A stretch of DNA of 64,000 nucleotides, taken from positions 1,302,001-1,366,000 of the forward strand of contig NC_015682.1 in NCBI RefSeq assembly GCF_000215975.1, given 5' to 3'. A model generated the notes under the pieces. The model made no database searches. It saw nothing but the letters and a program-made list of their open reading frames with translations, and was not told the origin of the DNA. This DNA is from Thermodesulfobacterium geofontis OPF15 (GTDB lineage: Bacteria; Desulfobacterota; Thermodesulfobacteria; Thermodesulfobacteriales; Thermodesulfobacteriaceae). Position 1 is the first letter of the stretch. The number at the start of each line of letters is the position of its first letter. Made by a program: the position numbers and the translations under genes. Shown piece after piece: positions 10,078 to 17,028 of this stretch.

Positions 10078-10446
10078 TTAAGGTTTCTCCACAGTAACAA
10101 CGGTATGAACATTTCCTCTTGGATGAAAATCTGCAACCACTTTAAGTTTTTTAGGTTGAAGTAAATTCCAAAGAGCATCAAAAATCTCATTAGTTGCTGC
10201 TTCATGAGAAATATAGCGATTTCTAAATTTATTTAACCAGAGTTTTAAGGATTTTAACTCCACAATTTTATTCTTGGGAATATAAGAAATTTTTATTATT
10301 GCAAAGTCTGGATATCCAGATCTTGGACAAAGACAAGTAAATTCAGGAAAGGTAATTTCAATCAAATAGTCTCTATCTGGATAGGGATTATCCCATGCCT
10401 CAAGTTGAGCCTCTTCTATAGCAATTTCTCCATACTTTTTCTCCAT
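10078..10446 (-). CDS. queF: NADPH-dependent 7-cyano-7-deazaguanine reductase QueF
   Basis: Reduces preQ0 nitrile to preQ1 amine in queuosine biosynthesis. This is a short, single-domain type I enzyme of 122 residues. Seen residues: [12 protein letters not shown] with the nucleophilic Cys40 and proton donor Asp47, and the C-terminal FHPRGNVHT, all family hallmarks. The ATG at 10446 is chosen over the in-frame TTG at 10464 because a promoter (TTGTCA-N17-TAAAAT) ends exactly 7 bases upstream of it, which would leave the TTG outside the mRNA. It converges with the exported protein gene (2 bases between stops). queD and queE lie 31 kb away in this window. Confidence 0.92.
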   Translation of the reverse strand: MEKKYGEIAIEEAQLEAWDNPYPDRDYLIEITFPEFTCLCPRSGYPDFAIIKISYIPKNKIVELKSLKLWLNKFRNRYISHEAATNEIFDALWNLLQPKKLKVVADFHPRGNVHTVVTVEKP

Positions 10447-10453
10447 AAAATTT

Positions 10454-10482
10454 ATTTTAACCAATTCTTTTTAATTTGACAA
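10454..10482 (-). promoter_or_regulatory. Promoter for a leaderless queF mRNA
   Basis: On the minus strand: TTGTCA (10482-10477), 17-base spacer, TAAAAT (10459-10454), then seven bases to the queF ATG. No Shine-Dalgarno sequence is present. No preQ1 riboswitch fits in this arrangement. Confidence 0.6.
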
Positions 10483-10515
10483 TTTCAAAATAATAACCCT
10501 ATCAAAATTTGACCC

Positions 10516-10543
10516 TTGACAAATTAAAAGCTTTACATATTTT
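10516..10543 (+). promoter_or_regulatory. Candidate promoter upstream of the broken dsrE-like gene
   Basis: TTGACA at 10516-10521, 16-base spacer, TATTTT at 10538-10543. A perfect TATAAT also occurs at 10561-10566 but has no matching -35 element. The position suits transcription of the pseudogene at 10596, whose ribosome site GAGGAGG (10584-10590) is still intact. Confidence 0.4.
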
Positions 10544-10595
10544 AATTTTTTTTTAAAAATTATAATCTAAATTAAATATTCTTGAGGAGGCTGGG

Positions 10596-10755
10596 ATGAA
10601 ATTACTTTTTATTATTACCACTGATGACCCAGAAACAATATATAATGCTATGAGACTTGCCAATGTTGCTGTAAAACTCACCTACATGTCCTATTGGGTG
10701 GATGGATGACCTTTATGAACTTGCAAAAGAGGCTGACAAAATTTTTACCTTTTAA
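10596..10755 (+). pseudogene. Remnant of a DsrE-family (sulfur relay-type) gene with internal deletion
   Basis: The first 26 or so codons read MKLLFIITTDDPETIYNAMR and on to NVAV, a typical start of small DsrE/DsrF-like proteins, behind a strong GAGGAGG site. The frame stops at a TGA soon after (VDG stop, 38 codons). In another frame the following bases read MDDLYELAKEADKIFTF then stop, the usual C-terminal end of the same family. The middle of the ~110-115 residue protein, including the conserved Cys region, is missing and the two ends are out of frame. It lies in an otherwise gene-free stretch between queF and ferritin. The intact family is common in sulfur-metabolising bacteria; this copy is almost certainly dead. 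Confidence 0.7.
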
Positions 10756-10782
10756 TTATATTTAAATATTTGTGCTAAAAAC

Positions 10783-10811
10783 TTGACCAATATAAAAAAT
10801 TGGTTTATACT
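10783..10811 (+). promoter_or_regulatory. Sigma-70 promoter of the ferritin gene
   Basis: TTGACC at 10783-10788, exactly 17 bases, then TATACT at 10806-10811. The start of transcription should be near 10818, giving a ~30-base leader that carries an AAAGAGG ribosome site before the ATG at 10848. No obvious Fur-box palindrome overlaps it. Confidence 0.7.
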
Positions 10812-10847
10812 TTTTTAAATTAAAAATTTTTAAAAAGAGGATAAATT

Positions 10848-11363
10848 ATGCATAACGAGATGGAAAATGCTCTTAATGAACAGCTTAAATGGGAATTATA
10901 TTCAGCCTATTTATATCTCTCTATGTCTGCTTATTTTGATAATATGGGCTTAGATGGATTTGCTCACTGGATGAAGGCACAAGCGGCCGAAGAAATTATG
11001 CATGCTATGAAGTTTTATAAATTTATCTTTGAAAGAGATGGAAGAGTTATTTTGCAAGAAATACCAGCTCCTCCAAAAAATTGGGAAAACCCTGAAGATG
11101 CCATTGCTTATGCTTACAAACATGAAAAGGAAGTCACTAACAAAATAAATAATCTTATGAATTTGGCAAAAAAACTTCAAGACTATGCTGCTGAAAATTT
11201 TCTTCAGTGGTTTATAGAAGAACAAGTTGAAGAAGAGGATTCATTTAAAAATTTATTAAATAAACTTAAGCTTATTAAAAATGCCCCTCAAGCACTTTTT
11301 TATTTAGATAATGAATTGCGTCAGAGACCTCTTGACCTTAACTTGCTTATGACTCAGGTGTAA
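10848..11363 (+). CDS. ftnA: Bacterial non-haem ferritin
   Basis: Iron-storage four-helix-bundle protein that oxidises Fe(II) and stores ferric mineral in a 24-subunit shell in the cytoplasm. At 171 residues it has normal length. Ferroxidase ligands are visible: Glu16 (ELYSAY), Glu49 and His52 (AEEIMHAM), and the later helix with EEQVEEE, matching the FtnA pattern. It lacks the haem-ligand context expected of bacterioferritin. It has its own strong promoter and converges with the nickel transporter ATPase gene, with 3 bases between stop codons. Confidence 0.93.
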   Translation: MHNEMENALNEQLKWELYSAYLYLSMSAYFDNMGLDGFAHWMKAQAAEEIMHAMKFYKFIFERDGRVILQEIPAPPKNWENPEDAIAYAYKHEKEVTNKINNLMNLAKKLQDYAAENFLQWFIEEQVEEEDSFKNLLNKLKLIKNAPQALFYLDNELRQRPLDLNLLMTQV

Positions 11364-11366
11364 AGC

Positions 11367-12029
11367 TTAAAAATCTTGGTAAAAAGAAATTTGTCCCTTT
11401 TTTAAAAGATAAATTTTATCCACTGTTTCTTTTAAAAAGGTTTGATCATGAGAAACAATTAAATAAGTTTTAACATGGTTCTTAAGAAAATATATTAATT
11501 TTTCTTTAGTTTCTTCGTCAAGCCCAGAGGAAGGCTCATCAAGAAGATAACAAATTGGATTCATAGCAAATACTGTTGCTAAAGCTACAATTTTCTTTTC
11601 TCCAGTTGAAAGTTTATATACAGGACGTTCAAGTAAATGTTCAATATTAAATAATTTGGCTATGTCTTTAACAATTTCTTTAACCTCATTTCTATCTTTA
11701 CCTAAATTTAGAGGACCAAAGGCTATATCCTCCTTAACAGTAGGACAAAAAAGTTGAGAATCAGAGTCTTGAAATAGCAAACCTAACTTTTGCCTAACCT
11801 CTAAAAAATCTTTCTCCCCTTTTCTCTCTTTTCCAAAAATAAAGACTCTTCCTGAATTAGGTTTCAAAAAACCCATTATAATATAAAGAAGAGTTGTTTT
11901 CCCAGCTCCATTAGGACCTATAAGCCCTACCTTTTCTCCTAATCTTAATTCAAAATTTATATCAGTTAAAACTGAATAAGAATCATAACTAAAACTAATA
12001 TTTTCGAGTTTAATAATGGATTTTTCCAT
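11367..12029 (-). CDS. nikO: ECF transporter ATPase, nickel type (NikO/CbiO)
   Basis: ATP-binding subunit of an energy-coupling-factor metal transporter; powers uptake on the cytoplasmic face. At 220 residues it has all ABC motifs: Walker A GPNGAGKTT, Q-loop FQDSDSQ, signature LSTGEKK (a slight variant of LSGG), Walker B LLDEPSSGLD and H-loop SHD. It is the last gene of the nikK-nikM-nikL-nikQ-nikO cluster and follows nikQ by 3 bases. Cobalt versus nickel cannot be decided from this subunit; the nickel call rests on nikK and nikL. Confidence 0.9.
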   Translation of the reverse strand: MEKSIIKLENISFSYDSYSVLTDINFELRLGEKVGLIGPNGAGKTTLLYIIMGFLKPNSGRVFIFGKERKGEKDFLEVRQKLGLLFQDSDSQLFCPTVKEDIAFGPLNLGKDRNEVKEIVKDIAKLFNIEHLLERPVYKLSTGEKKIVALATVFAMNPICYLLDEPSSGLDEETKEKLIYFLKNHVKTYLIVSHDQTFLKETVDKIYLLKKGQISFYQDF

Positions 12030-12032
12030 ATT

Positions 12033-12785
12033 TTATCTACACAAACCCCAAATATAAATAAAAATGATAACTAAACCTATACCTATACCAAAAGCTAAAT
12101 CTATTTTTCTAAGCTTAAAATGTTCAAATAAAGGGAAAAAGCCTTTAAACCCCCTTGCAAGCATAGCTTTATAAATTTCTTCAGACCTTTCAAAACTTTT
12201 TATTAATAAGGCAGAAACTATATAAGCATAAGTTTTATAAGTATGTAAATCTGTTTTTGGTCTAAATCCACGAGCTAAAACTGCTCTTTTGATTTTTGTA
12301 TATTCTTCATGTACTACACTAATATACCTATAAAAGAGAAAAAATATAGTGACCAATTTAGAAGGTAATCTTAGATGTAACATTGCATGAGCAATAGAAA
12401 AAATAGTTGAAGTAGATAAAAGTGCAATAGTTGCTAAAATTATTGCATTACATTTTATAGTAATAGAAAGGGCATATTTTATTCCTTCATAACTTATTTT
12501 AAAAGATCCAAATTCAATATAAGGATTACTTTTGTAGCTTAAAGGAATAAATATCCATATAAAAAGGATGAAAAAATTTGCTCCTACTAAACGATTTAAA
12601 AGGTTTTTAAAATTAAGCTTAGCTATAAGAATAAAAAAAAGAGAAAGCGTAAAATAAAGAGAAGGAATTAGGATTCCTTTTGAAATAGCACATAGTATAG
12701 CAAAAGTTAAAAAGACTAATATCTTTATTCTGGGATCAAGTTTATGTAAAAAAGAATCTCCTTCTGCAAATACTTCAAGATGCAT
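12033..12785 (-). CDS. nikQ: ECF transporter transmembrane subunit, nickel type (NikQ/CbiQ)
   Basis: The T-component of the metal ECF transporter, a polytopic inner-membrane protein of 250 residues with several hydrophobic segments (two in the first 65 residues, and one at the very C-terminus). Two copies of the Ala-Arg-Gly coupling motif that contacts the ATPase are visible (VLARGFRP and MLARGFKG), as in CbiQ/EcfT. It sits between the accessory gene nikL and the ATPase gene with short gaps, so it is co-translated with them. Confidence 0.9.
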   Translation of the reverse strand: MHLEVFAEGDSFLHKLDPRIKILVFLTFAILCAISKGILIPSLYFTLSLFFILIAKLNFKNLLNRLVGANFFILFIWIFIPLSYKSNPYIEFGSFKISYEGIKYALSITIKCNAIILATIALLSTSTIFSIAHAMLHLRLPSKLVTIFFLFYRYISVVHEEYTKIKRAVLARGFRPKTDLHTYKTYAYIVSALLIKSFERSEEIYKAMLARGFKGFFPLFEHFKLRKIDLAFGIGIGLVIIFIYIWGLCR

Positions 12786-12801
12786 TTATATTAAAAAAAC
12801 C

Positions 12802-13395
12802 CTATTTTTTTCTAAATTTTAAAATTGTAACCATTCCCCATATACCAAAAATATAACCTATTCCACCAATAATATCATGAAGTTTTGCTCTATCCATATC
12901 TTTTTTAACTTCCATCAGTAAATTTTTTATTCCTTCAGTTTCAGGCTTTATGGTTTCTTTTAAAGCCTCACTTACAGCCTCTTTTATAGCTATTTTCATT
13001 TCCTCATTAGTCAATTTTAGATGGTGGGGGTTTTCTTCAGTTTTTGGTGTTTCAATTTTAGATTCTAATGATTTAGATGCTTGAGGATTTTTTAATCCCT
13101 CTACTTTACATTCAGCAAGATGTCCTTCTCCAGCGATTACTTTAATTCTAATAGACCCTTTTTCTTTTGTAGTAAAACTAAATTTTCCCTTTTCATCAGT
13201 TGTCATATCTAAAATTTTTACACCTTTATCACTATAAACTTCTACTTTACATTTTATACAGGGAGAACCATCTGCAAAATAGGCTTCACCTATTATTTGG
13301 TCTCCTTCTCTGTAGGCAAAAGTATTTATTTTGTGCGTCAACCCCATTTTAGTAAAAAAAACCAAAAAGAACGTTAATAAAATTAAGATTCTCAT
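12802..13395 (-). CDS. nikL: Accessory nickel transport protein NikL (periplasmic, C-terminally anchored)
   Basis: A 197-residue protein with an N-terminal signal segment (ILILLTFFLVFF), a beta-sandwich of the carboxypeptidase-regulatory/DUF4198 style (GEAYFADGSPC, TTDEKGKFSF), a charged helical linker and a C-terminal membrane helix (GGIGYIFGIWGMV). In NikKMLQO systems the gene at this place encodes NikL, which takes the role of the small CbiN/NikN subunit (family knowledge). Histidines in the mature N-terminal part and ENPHH may hold metal. Its ATG overlaps the stop of nikM by 4 bases. Confidence 0.75.
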   Translation of the reverse strand: MRILILLTFFLVFFTKMGLTHKINTFAYREGDQIIGEAYFADGSPCIKCKVEVYSDKGVKILDMTTDEKGKFSFTTKEKGSIRIKVIAGEGHLAECKVEGLKNPQASKSLESKIETPKTEENPHHLKLTNEEMKIAIKEAVSEALKETIKPETEGIKNLLMEVKKDMDRAKLHDIIGGIGYIFGIWGMVTILKFRKK

Positions 13396-13988
13396 AGAAC
13401 TACCTCCGGTTTAACTTTTAATAAATAAACTACAATAAAACTTGTAATAAATCCTTCTATAATAGCAATAGGAAAATGAGCTCCTAATAAAGTAATAATA
13501 ACAGGAATAAAACTTTTCTCAGTAAAATAAAGTGCCAAACCAATTAAAATTGCTGAAAAAATAATAGATAAAGACCCTACAAGAAAACTTGCTACAAAAG
13601 TAAAAAAAGCTTTATCTTTCTGAAGGAACTTTCTGAATATATATCCAAGTATTACAGGAGGAAAAGCCATAGCAAAAGTATTTACTCCTAAGGTCGTAAG
13701 TCCTCCAAACTGAAAAAGTAGTGCCTGAAGCAAAAGTCCTAAAAATATAGCAGGAAAGGTTGCCCATCCAAGAAGTAGCCCTATTATACCATTGAGAACA
13801 AGATGGGCAGAGGTAGGACCTATAGGAATATGAATTAAAGAGGCAACAAAAAAAGCGCTTGAGAGAACTGCAATTTCAGGAATCTTTTCAGTTTTTAAAT
13901 TTTTTAATCCTAAAATAAGACCAGAAAGTGAAAGAAGGCTTCCTGCTAAAAGAACAGGAGGAGAAAGAACTCCTTCAGAAATATGCAT
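13392..13988 (-). CDS. nikM: ECF substrate-binding membrane subunit, nickel (NikM/CbiM)
   Basis: The S-component that binds the metal and tumbles through the membrane. At 198 residues with six or seven hydrophobic segments. The mature N-terminus MHISEGVLSPP supplies the Met1-His2 metal site of the CbiM/NikM family, and the HIPIGPTSAHLVLNG segment carries the other conserved histidines. Nickel is preferred over cobalt because of the flanking nikK and nikL genes. It follows nikK by 4 bases. Confidence 0.88.
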   Translation of the reverse strand: MHISEGVLSPPVLLAGSLLSLSGLILGLKNLKTEKIPEIAVLSSAFFVASLIHIPIGPTSAHLVLNGIIGLLLGWATFPAIFLGLLLQALLFQFGGLTTLGVNTFAMAFPPVILGYIFRKFLQKDKAFFTFVASFLVGSLSIIFSAILIGLALYFTEKSFIPVIITLLGAHFPIAIIEGFITSFIVVYLLKVKPEVVL

Positions 13989-13992
13989 TAGT

Positions 13993-14787
13993 TTATTTAA
14001 CCTCCTTTGGTTTAGGATAAGCTTTTACCCAAATAACTGCGTCAAGTTCAAGAGGATATTCTTTTCCATCAGCACCTTTAATTTTACCTCCCTCACCAAT
14101 AGCAGAAAAACCCCACCATCCAGCCCAGGGGATGGTATATTCAAAATATCCATTTTCGTCAGTTTTAACAACTTGAGTAATAAAAGATTCATAAGGAGCT
14201 TTCAAATTTTTAGTATTTAAATATTCTACTTCTACTTCTATATTACTTGCAGGTTCTCCATTAATTAAAACTTTTCCTTTAAAGGTATTACCTTCCCAAA
14301 GAGCAAAAGGCTTAATTAAAGGAATAATCTCAGCTTTAAGCCCTATTGGTTCATCCCATCCCTCTTCCATTCCTAAAGCTTGTATTATAACTTTAGTGAT
14401 TTGTTTAATATATTTTTTTTCTGAAGGCTCAAAATAAGGTTCAGGATCTACATATATCTGATAAACCCCAGGCTTAGTAATTTTTAAAGTAGTTTTATAC
14501 ATGGACACTCTATTGGAACTTCCCTTCATAGAGGGAATTAAGACCCTTTCCCAATTAAGATTTATTTTTTCTCCCCTCACTAAAACTCCACTATCTAAAA
14601 TCTTAAACTCCATATTTGGTCCACCTTCCATAGGATGAGTAAATCTTGCTTCTAATTTTACTTCCCTTTTTGCTCCCTCTATATTATCTGTATCAGGTAA
14701 AAGAACTAAAAAATGAGCTTTAGCTAAAGAAATAAAGCTTAATAATATTAAAGGAAATAAAATAATACTTTTTAATAATTTTTTCAT
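13993..14787 (-). CDS. nikK: Periplasmic nickel-uptake accessory protein NikK (DUF4198)
   Basis: First gene of the nickel transporter operon, 264 residues. A signal peptide (SIILFPLILLSFISLAKA) is cleaved before HFLVLLPD, leaving the histidine at or next to the mature N-terminus, as in DUF4198 proteins. Two beta-sandwich domains follow (VKLEARFTHPMEGGP; VLINGEPASNIEVEVE with TDENGYFEYTIPW). It is believed to bind or deliver nickel in the periplasm. A GGAGGATC ribosome site precedes the ATG. Nickel would supply hydrogenase or urease-type enzymes, which are not in this window. Confidence 0.82.
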   Translation of the reverse strand: MKKLLKSIILFPLILLSFISLAKAHFLVLLPDTDNIEGAKREVKLEARFTHPMEGGPNMEFKILDSGVLVRGEKINLNWERVLIPSMKGSSNRVSMYKTTLKITKPGVYQIYVDPEPYFEPSEKKYIKQITKVIIQALGMEEGWDEPIGLKAEIIPLIKPFALWEGNTFKGKVLINGEPASNIEVEVEYLNTKNLKAPYESFITQVVKTDENGYFEYTIPWAGWWGFSAIGEGGKIKGADGKEYPLELDAVIWVKAYPKPKEVK

Positions 14788-14837
14788 AATGATCCTCCTT
14801 TTTTAAAATTTTTATTTTGTTTATTTTTAAAAATTCT

Positions 14838-14866
14838 TCTATAAAGTTTTAAATTTGTCAAGACAA
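14838..14866 (-). promoter_or_regulatory. Candidate promoter of the nickel operon, overlapped by an inverted repeat
   Basis: Minus strand: TTGTCT (14866-14861), 17-base spacer, TATAGA (14843-14838), each matching 4 of 6 consensus bases. An inverted repeat with arms AAATTTGTC and GACAATTTT (14851-14870, two-base centre, 8 of 9 pairs) lies across the -35 element. That is the position of a repressor operator, possibly metal-responsive; it does not look like the E. coli NikR box. Confidence 0.4.
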
Positions 14867-14921
14867 TTTTTTATTTTAATGAATTTTTTTATGAAGTGAA
14901 CAAAATTATTGACGAAAAGAA

Positions 14922-14995
14922 CGCCCCCGGTGGGATTCGAACCCACGACCTCGAGATTAGGAATCTCGCGCTCTATCCTACTGAGCTACAGGGGC
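14922..14995 (-). tRNA. tRNA-Arg (anticodon CCU)
   Basis: 74-base cloverleaf on the minus strand. The acceptor GCCCCTG pairs with CGGGGGC. The D arm begins TAGCTC, the anticodon stem CGAGA/TCTCG holds the loop TTCCTAA with anticodon CCU, and the T arm contains GGTTCGAATCC. CCA is not encoded. It would read AGG codons, which are frequent in this AT-rich gene set. Confidence 0.95.
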
Positions 14996-15008
14996 TGATT
15001 TAAAAAAA

Positions 15009-15036
15009 ATTTTAACTAAAATTCTAATTTTTACAA
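15009..15036 (-). promoter_or_regulatory. Promoter of tRNA-Arg
   Basis: Minus strand: TTGTAA (15036-15031), 16-base spacer, TAAAAT (15014-15009), 13 bases ahead of the mature tRNA 5' end. It diverges from the MetE-like gene. Confidence 0.5.
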
Positions 15037-15070
15037 CTATAAAAATTTAAATCTTGTTTACACTTTATTT

Positions 15071-15099
15071 TTGAATTAAAATTTAAAATATTTTAAGAT
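15071..15099 (+). promoter_or_regulatory. Promoter of the MetE/UroD-like gene
   Basis: TTGAAT at 15071-15076, 17-base spacer, TAAGAT at 15094-15099. The predicted start near 15106 leaves a short leader of about 14 bases containing TAGGGT before the ATG at 15120. Confidence 0.45.
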
Positions 15100-15119
15100 T
15101 TTTTTATAGGGTAAAACTT

Positions 15120-16172
15120 ATGGATTATCCTTGTCTTTCTTTAAAAACAACTCACATTGGAAGTTTACCCTTTGAAGATCCTGAAAAAGCGGTTGATCTT
15201 ATTTTAGATTTTGTTGATATTCCTGCTTGGCCTCAATTATCTAAATTACAAAACGAAAGCATGCTTATACAGTTTAATGAAGGGCTTCCTGGATTTGAAA
15301 GAGAAAGGAAAACAATCAATACCACCTCTTCTAATTTCGAAGAAGAATTGATAAAGTTTTATGAACTTTATTTTGAAATAATAGAAAGAAAAAATCTTGA
15401 TTTACTTAAAAATTTTTCTCTTTCAGAAGATTATGCTAAGGGATTTAAAACCTTTTTAAAAAGAATCCAAAATTTAAATCTTCCTATCGTGAAAGGACAA
15501 ATTACAGGACCATTTACTCTGGCTACTTCATTAAAAACAGAAAATAAAGAAATTTCAATTTTTAGAGAAGATCTGAAAGATTTGATAACTAAATTTTTAA
15601 CTTTAAAAGCCCTCTCTCAGGGCTTAGAATTAAAAAAATTTTCTTCAATAGTAGTTATTTTTCTTGATGAACCTGGTTTATCAGGCTTTGGATCTTCTTC
15701 TTTTATAACTCTTTCTAAAGATTTAGTTCTTTCAATTTTAAATGAAATGATAGAAATTTTAACAAATTTTGAAATAATTACAGGAATCCATATTTGTGCA
15801 AATACTTCTTGGGATATAATTTTAGAATCAAAAGTCAATATTATAAGCTTTGACAGTTTTAATTTTTACGATAAATTAATTATCTATAAAAATTTTTTAA
15901 AAAATTTTCTAAAGGACGAAAACAAATATTTAGCATGGGGGGTGATTCCTACAAATAGTGAAATATTAGAAAATATTAGTTTAGAAGAAATTATTCGTAA
16001 ATTTAGATCTCAATTAAGTGATCTCAGCTCTACTTTAAATATTTCTAAAGAGGAAGTTTTAAGAAAAAGTCTTTTTACTCCGTCTTGTGGTCTCGGTAGT
16101 CTTTCTGAATCTTTATCTATTAAGGCTCTTGAACTTTTAAAAAATTTTAAAAGTTTTATAATAAAGGAGTAA
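15120..16172 (+). CDS. MetE C-terminal / UroD-fold protein
   Basis: A 350-residue TIM-barrel protein of the cobalamin-independent methionine synthase C-domain / uroporphyrinogen-decarboxylase superfamily. Visible signs are TTHIGSLPFEDPE at the start, KGQITGPFTLA, FLDEPGL, GIHICANTSWD and, near the end, TPSCGLGS, where the His-x-Cys and second Cys occupy the zinc-binding places of MetE-like methyltransferases. It is much shorter than full-length MetE (~750 residues) and matches the 'core' type. It may transfer a methyl group to a thiol such as homocysteine, using a donor other than methyl-tetrahydrofolate triglutamate. Substrate is unknown. The next gene follows after 4 bases. Confidence 0.65.
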   Translation: MDYPCLSLKTTHIGSLPFEDPEKAVDLILDFVDIPAWPQLSKLQNESMLIQFNEGLPGFERERKTINTTSSNFEEELIKFYELYFEIIERKNLDLLKNFSLSEDYAKGFKTFLKRIQNLNLPIVKGQITGPFTLATSLKTENKEISIFREDLKDLITKFLTLKALSQGLELKKFSSIVVIFLDEPGLSGFGSSSFITLSKDLVLSILNEMIEILTNFEIITGIHICANTSWDIILESKVNIISFDSFNFYDKLIIYKNFLKNFLKDENKYLAWGVIPTNSEILENISLEEIIRKFRSQLSDLSSTLNISKEEVLRKSLFTPSCGLGSLSESLSIKALELLKNFKSFIIKE

Positions 16173-16176
16173 AAAT

Positions 16177-16410
16177 ATGGCTATCCGTGCTTATATTTTA
16201 ATTAATACCCAAATTGGACAAACCCAAAAAGTGGTAGAGGAATTAAAAAAATTACCCGAAGTAAAAAAAATTGATATAATTATGGGACCTTATGACATAA
16301 TAGTAGAAGTTGAAGTTTCTACATATGAAGATCTTTCTCACATTCTTCTTAATCAAATACAAAATATCTCTGCTATTAACCATACTATGACCTGCCCGGT
16401 GGTGGAATAA
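16177..16410 (+). CDS. Stand-alone Lrp/AsnC ligand-binding (RAM) domain protein
   Basis: A 77-residue protein consisting only of the effector-binding beta-alpha-beta fold of Lrp/AsnC regulators: AYILINTQIGQT at the start, the VEELKKLPEVKKID helix-strand and GPYDIIVEVEV. There is no DNA-binding helix-turn-helix. Such stand-alone domains bind amino acids as oligomers and may modulate other Lrp proteins or enzymes. AAGGAG precedes the ATG, and it is sandwiched between the MetE-like gene and an HNH nuclease gene, so an amino-acid link with the MetE-like protein is plausible but unproven. Confidence 0.8.
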   Translation: MAIRAYILINTQIGQTQKVVEELKKLPEVKKIDIIMGPYDIIVEVEVSTYEDLSHILLNQIQNISAINHTMTCPVVE

Positions 16411-16413
16411 AAA

Positions 16414-17013
16414 TTGAGTCAAAACATTCTTCAAGAAAAAGTTTTAGTTTTAAATAAATATTATCAAGCTATACAAATTACTACAGTACAAAAAGCTATT
16501 TGCCATTTAGTAAAAGGAACTGCTAAAGTAATTACTACTCAATGGAGTATCCATGATTTAGATGAATGGATAAAAATAACTAAATTTCATGAAAATGGAA
16601 ATAGTAGAATAATAAGAAGCCCTTCTATTTCTATTTTGGTTCCCGATGCAATTTATTTACCCTATTATGAAAGTCTTCCGAAAGTAGATGTAGTTTTTTC
16701 AAGACAAAATTTATTATTACGAGATAAATATACCTGCCAATATTGTGGTAAACTTCTTAAGAATCCAAAAGAAAGAACCATAGACCATGTAATTCCTAAA
16801 AGCCGAGGTGGAAAAACTGTATGGACAAATGTAGTTCTTTGTTGTAAAAAATGTAATTTAAAAAAGGGAGATAGAACACCAGAAGAAGCAGGCTTAAAAC
16901 TTCTCAAACAACCAAAACCTCCTAAATGGCAAGCTCTTATTTTAGAAGAATTCCCTAAACATAAAAAGGAAGTTTGGAAAGTCTTCTTAGATTTTGCAGG
17001 GATTTTTGAATAA
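16414..17013 (+). CDS. HNH endonuclease family protein
   Basis: A 199-residue protein with the widespread N-terminal module (VLVLNKYYQAIQITTVQKA) and a C-terminal HNH nuclease fold: CQYCG and CKKCN zinc pairs around IDHVIPKSRGGKT, with the catalytic His in DHV and the Asn in WTNVV. Proteins of this type are common single-copy chromosomal genes of unclear role, perhaps in DNA repair. The start is a TTG at 16414, 3 bases after the previous stop; no clear ribosome site is seen, so translation may be coupled. It converges with the dnaJ-like gene. Confidence 0.8.
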   Translation: MSQNILQEKVLVLNKYYQAIQITTVQKAICHLVKGTAKVITTQWSIHDLDEWIKITKFHENGNSRIIRSPSISILVPDAIYLPYYESLPKVDVVFSRQNLLLRDKYTCQYCGKLLKNPKERTIDHVIPKSRGGKTVWTNVVLCCKKCNLKKGDRTPEEAGLKLLKQPKPPKWQALILEEFPKHKKEVWKVFLDFAGIFE

Positions 17014-17028
17014 AAAATCTAAAACTTT

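Noticed and set aside
10561-10566. Perfect TATAAT as the pseudogene promoter
   Set aside because: No -35 element lies 16-18 bases upstream; TTGACA-N16-TATTTT at 10516-10543 fits better.
10447-10595. preQ1 riboswitch for queF
   Set aside because: The queF promoter ends seven bases before the ATG, leaving no leader, and no preQ1 aptamer signature is visible.
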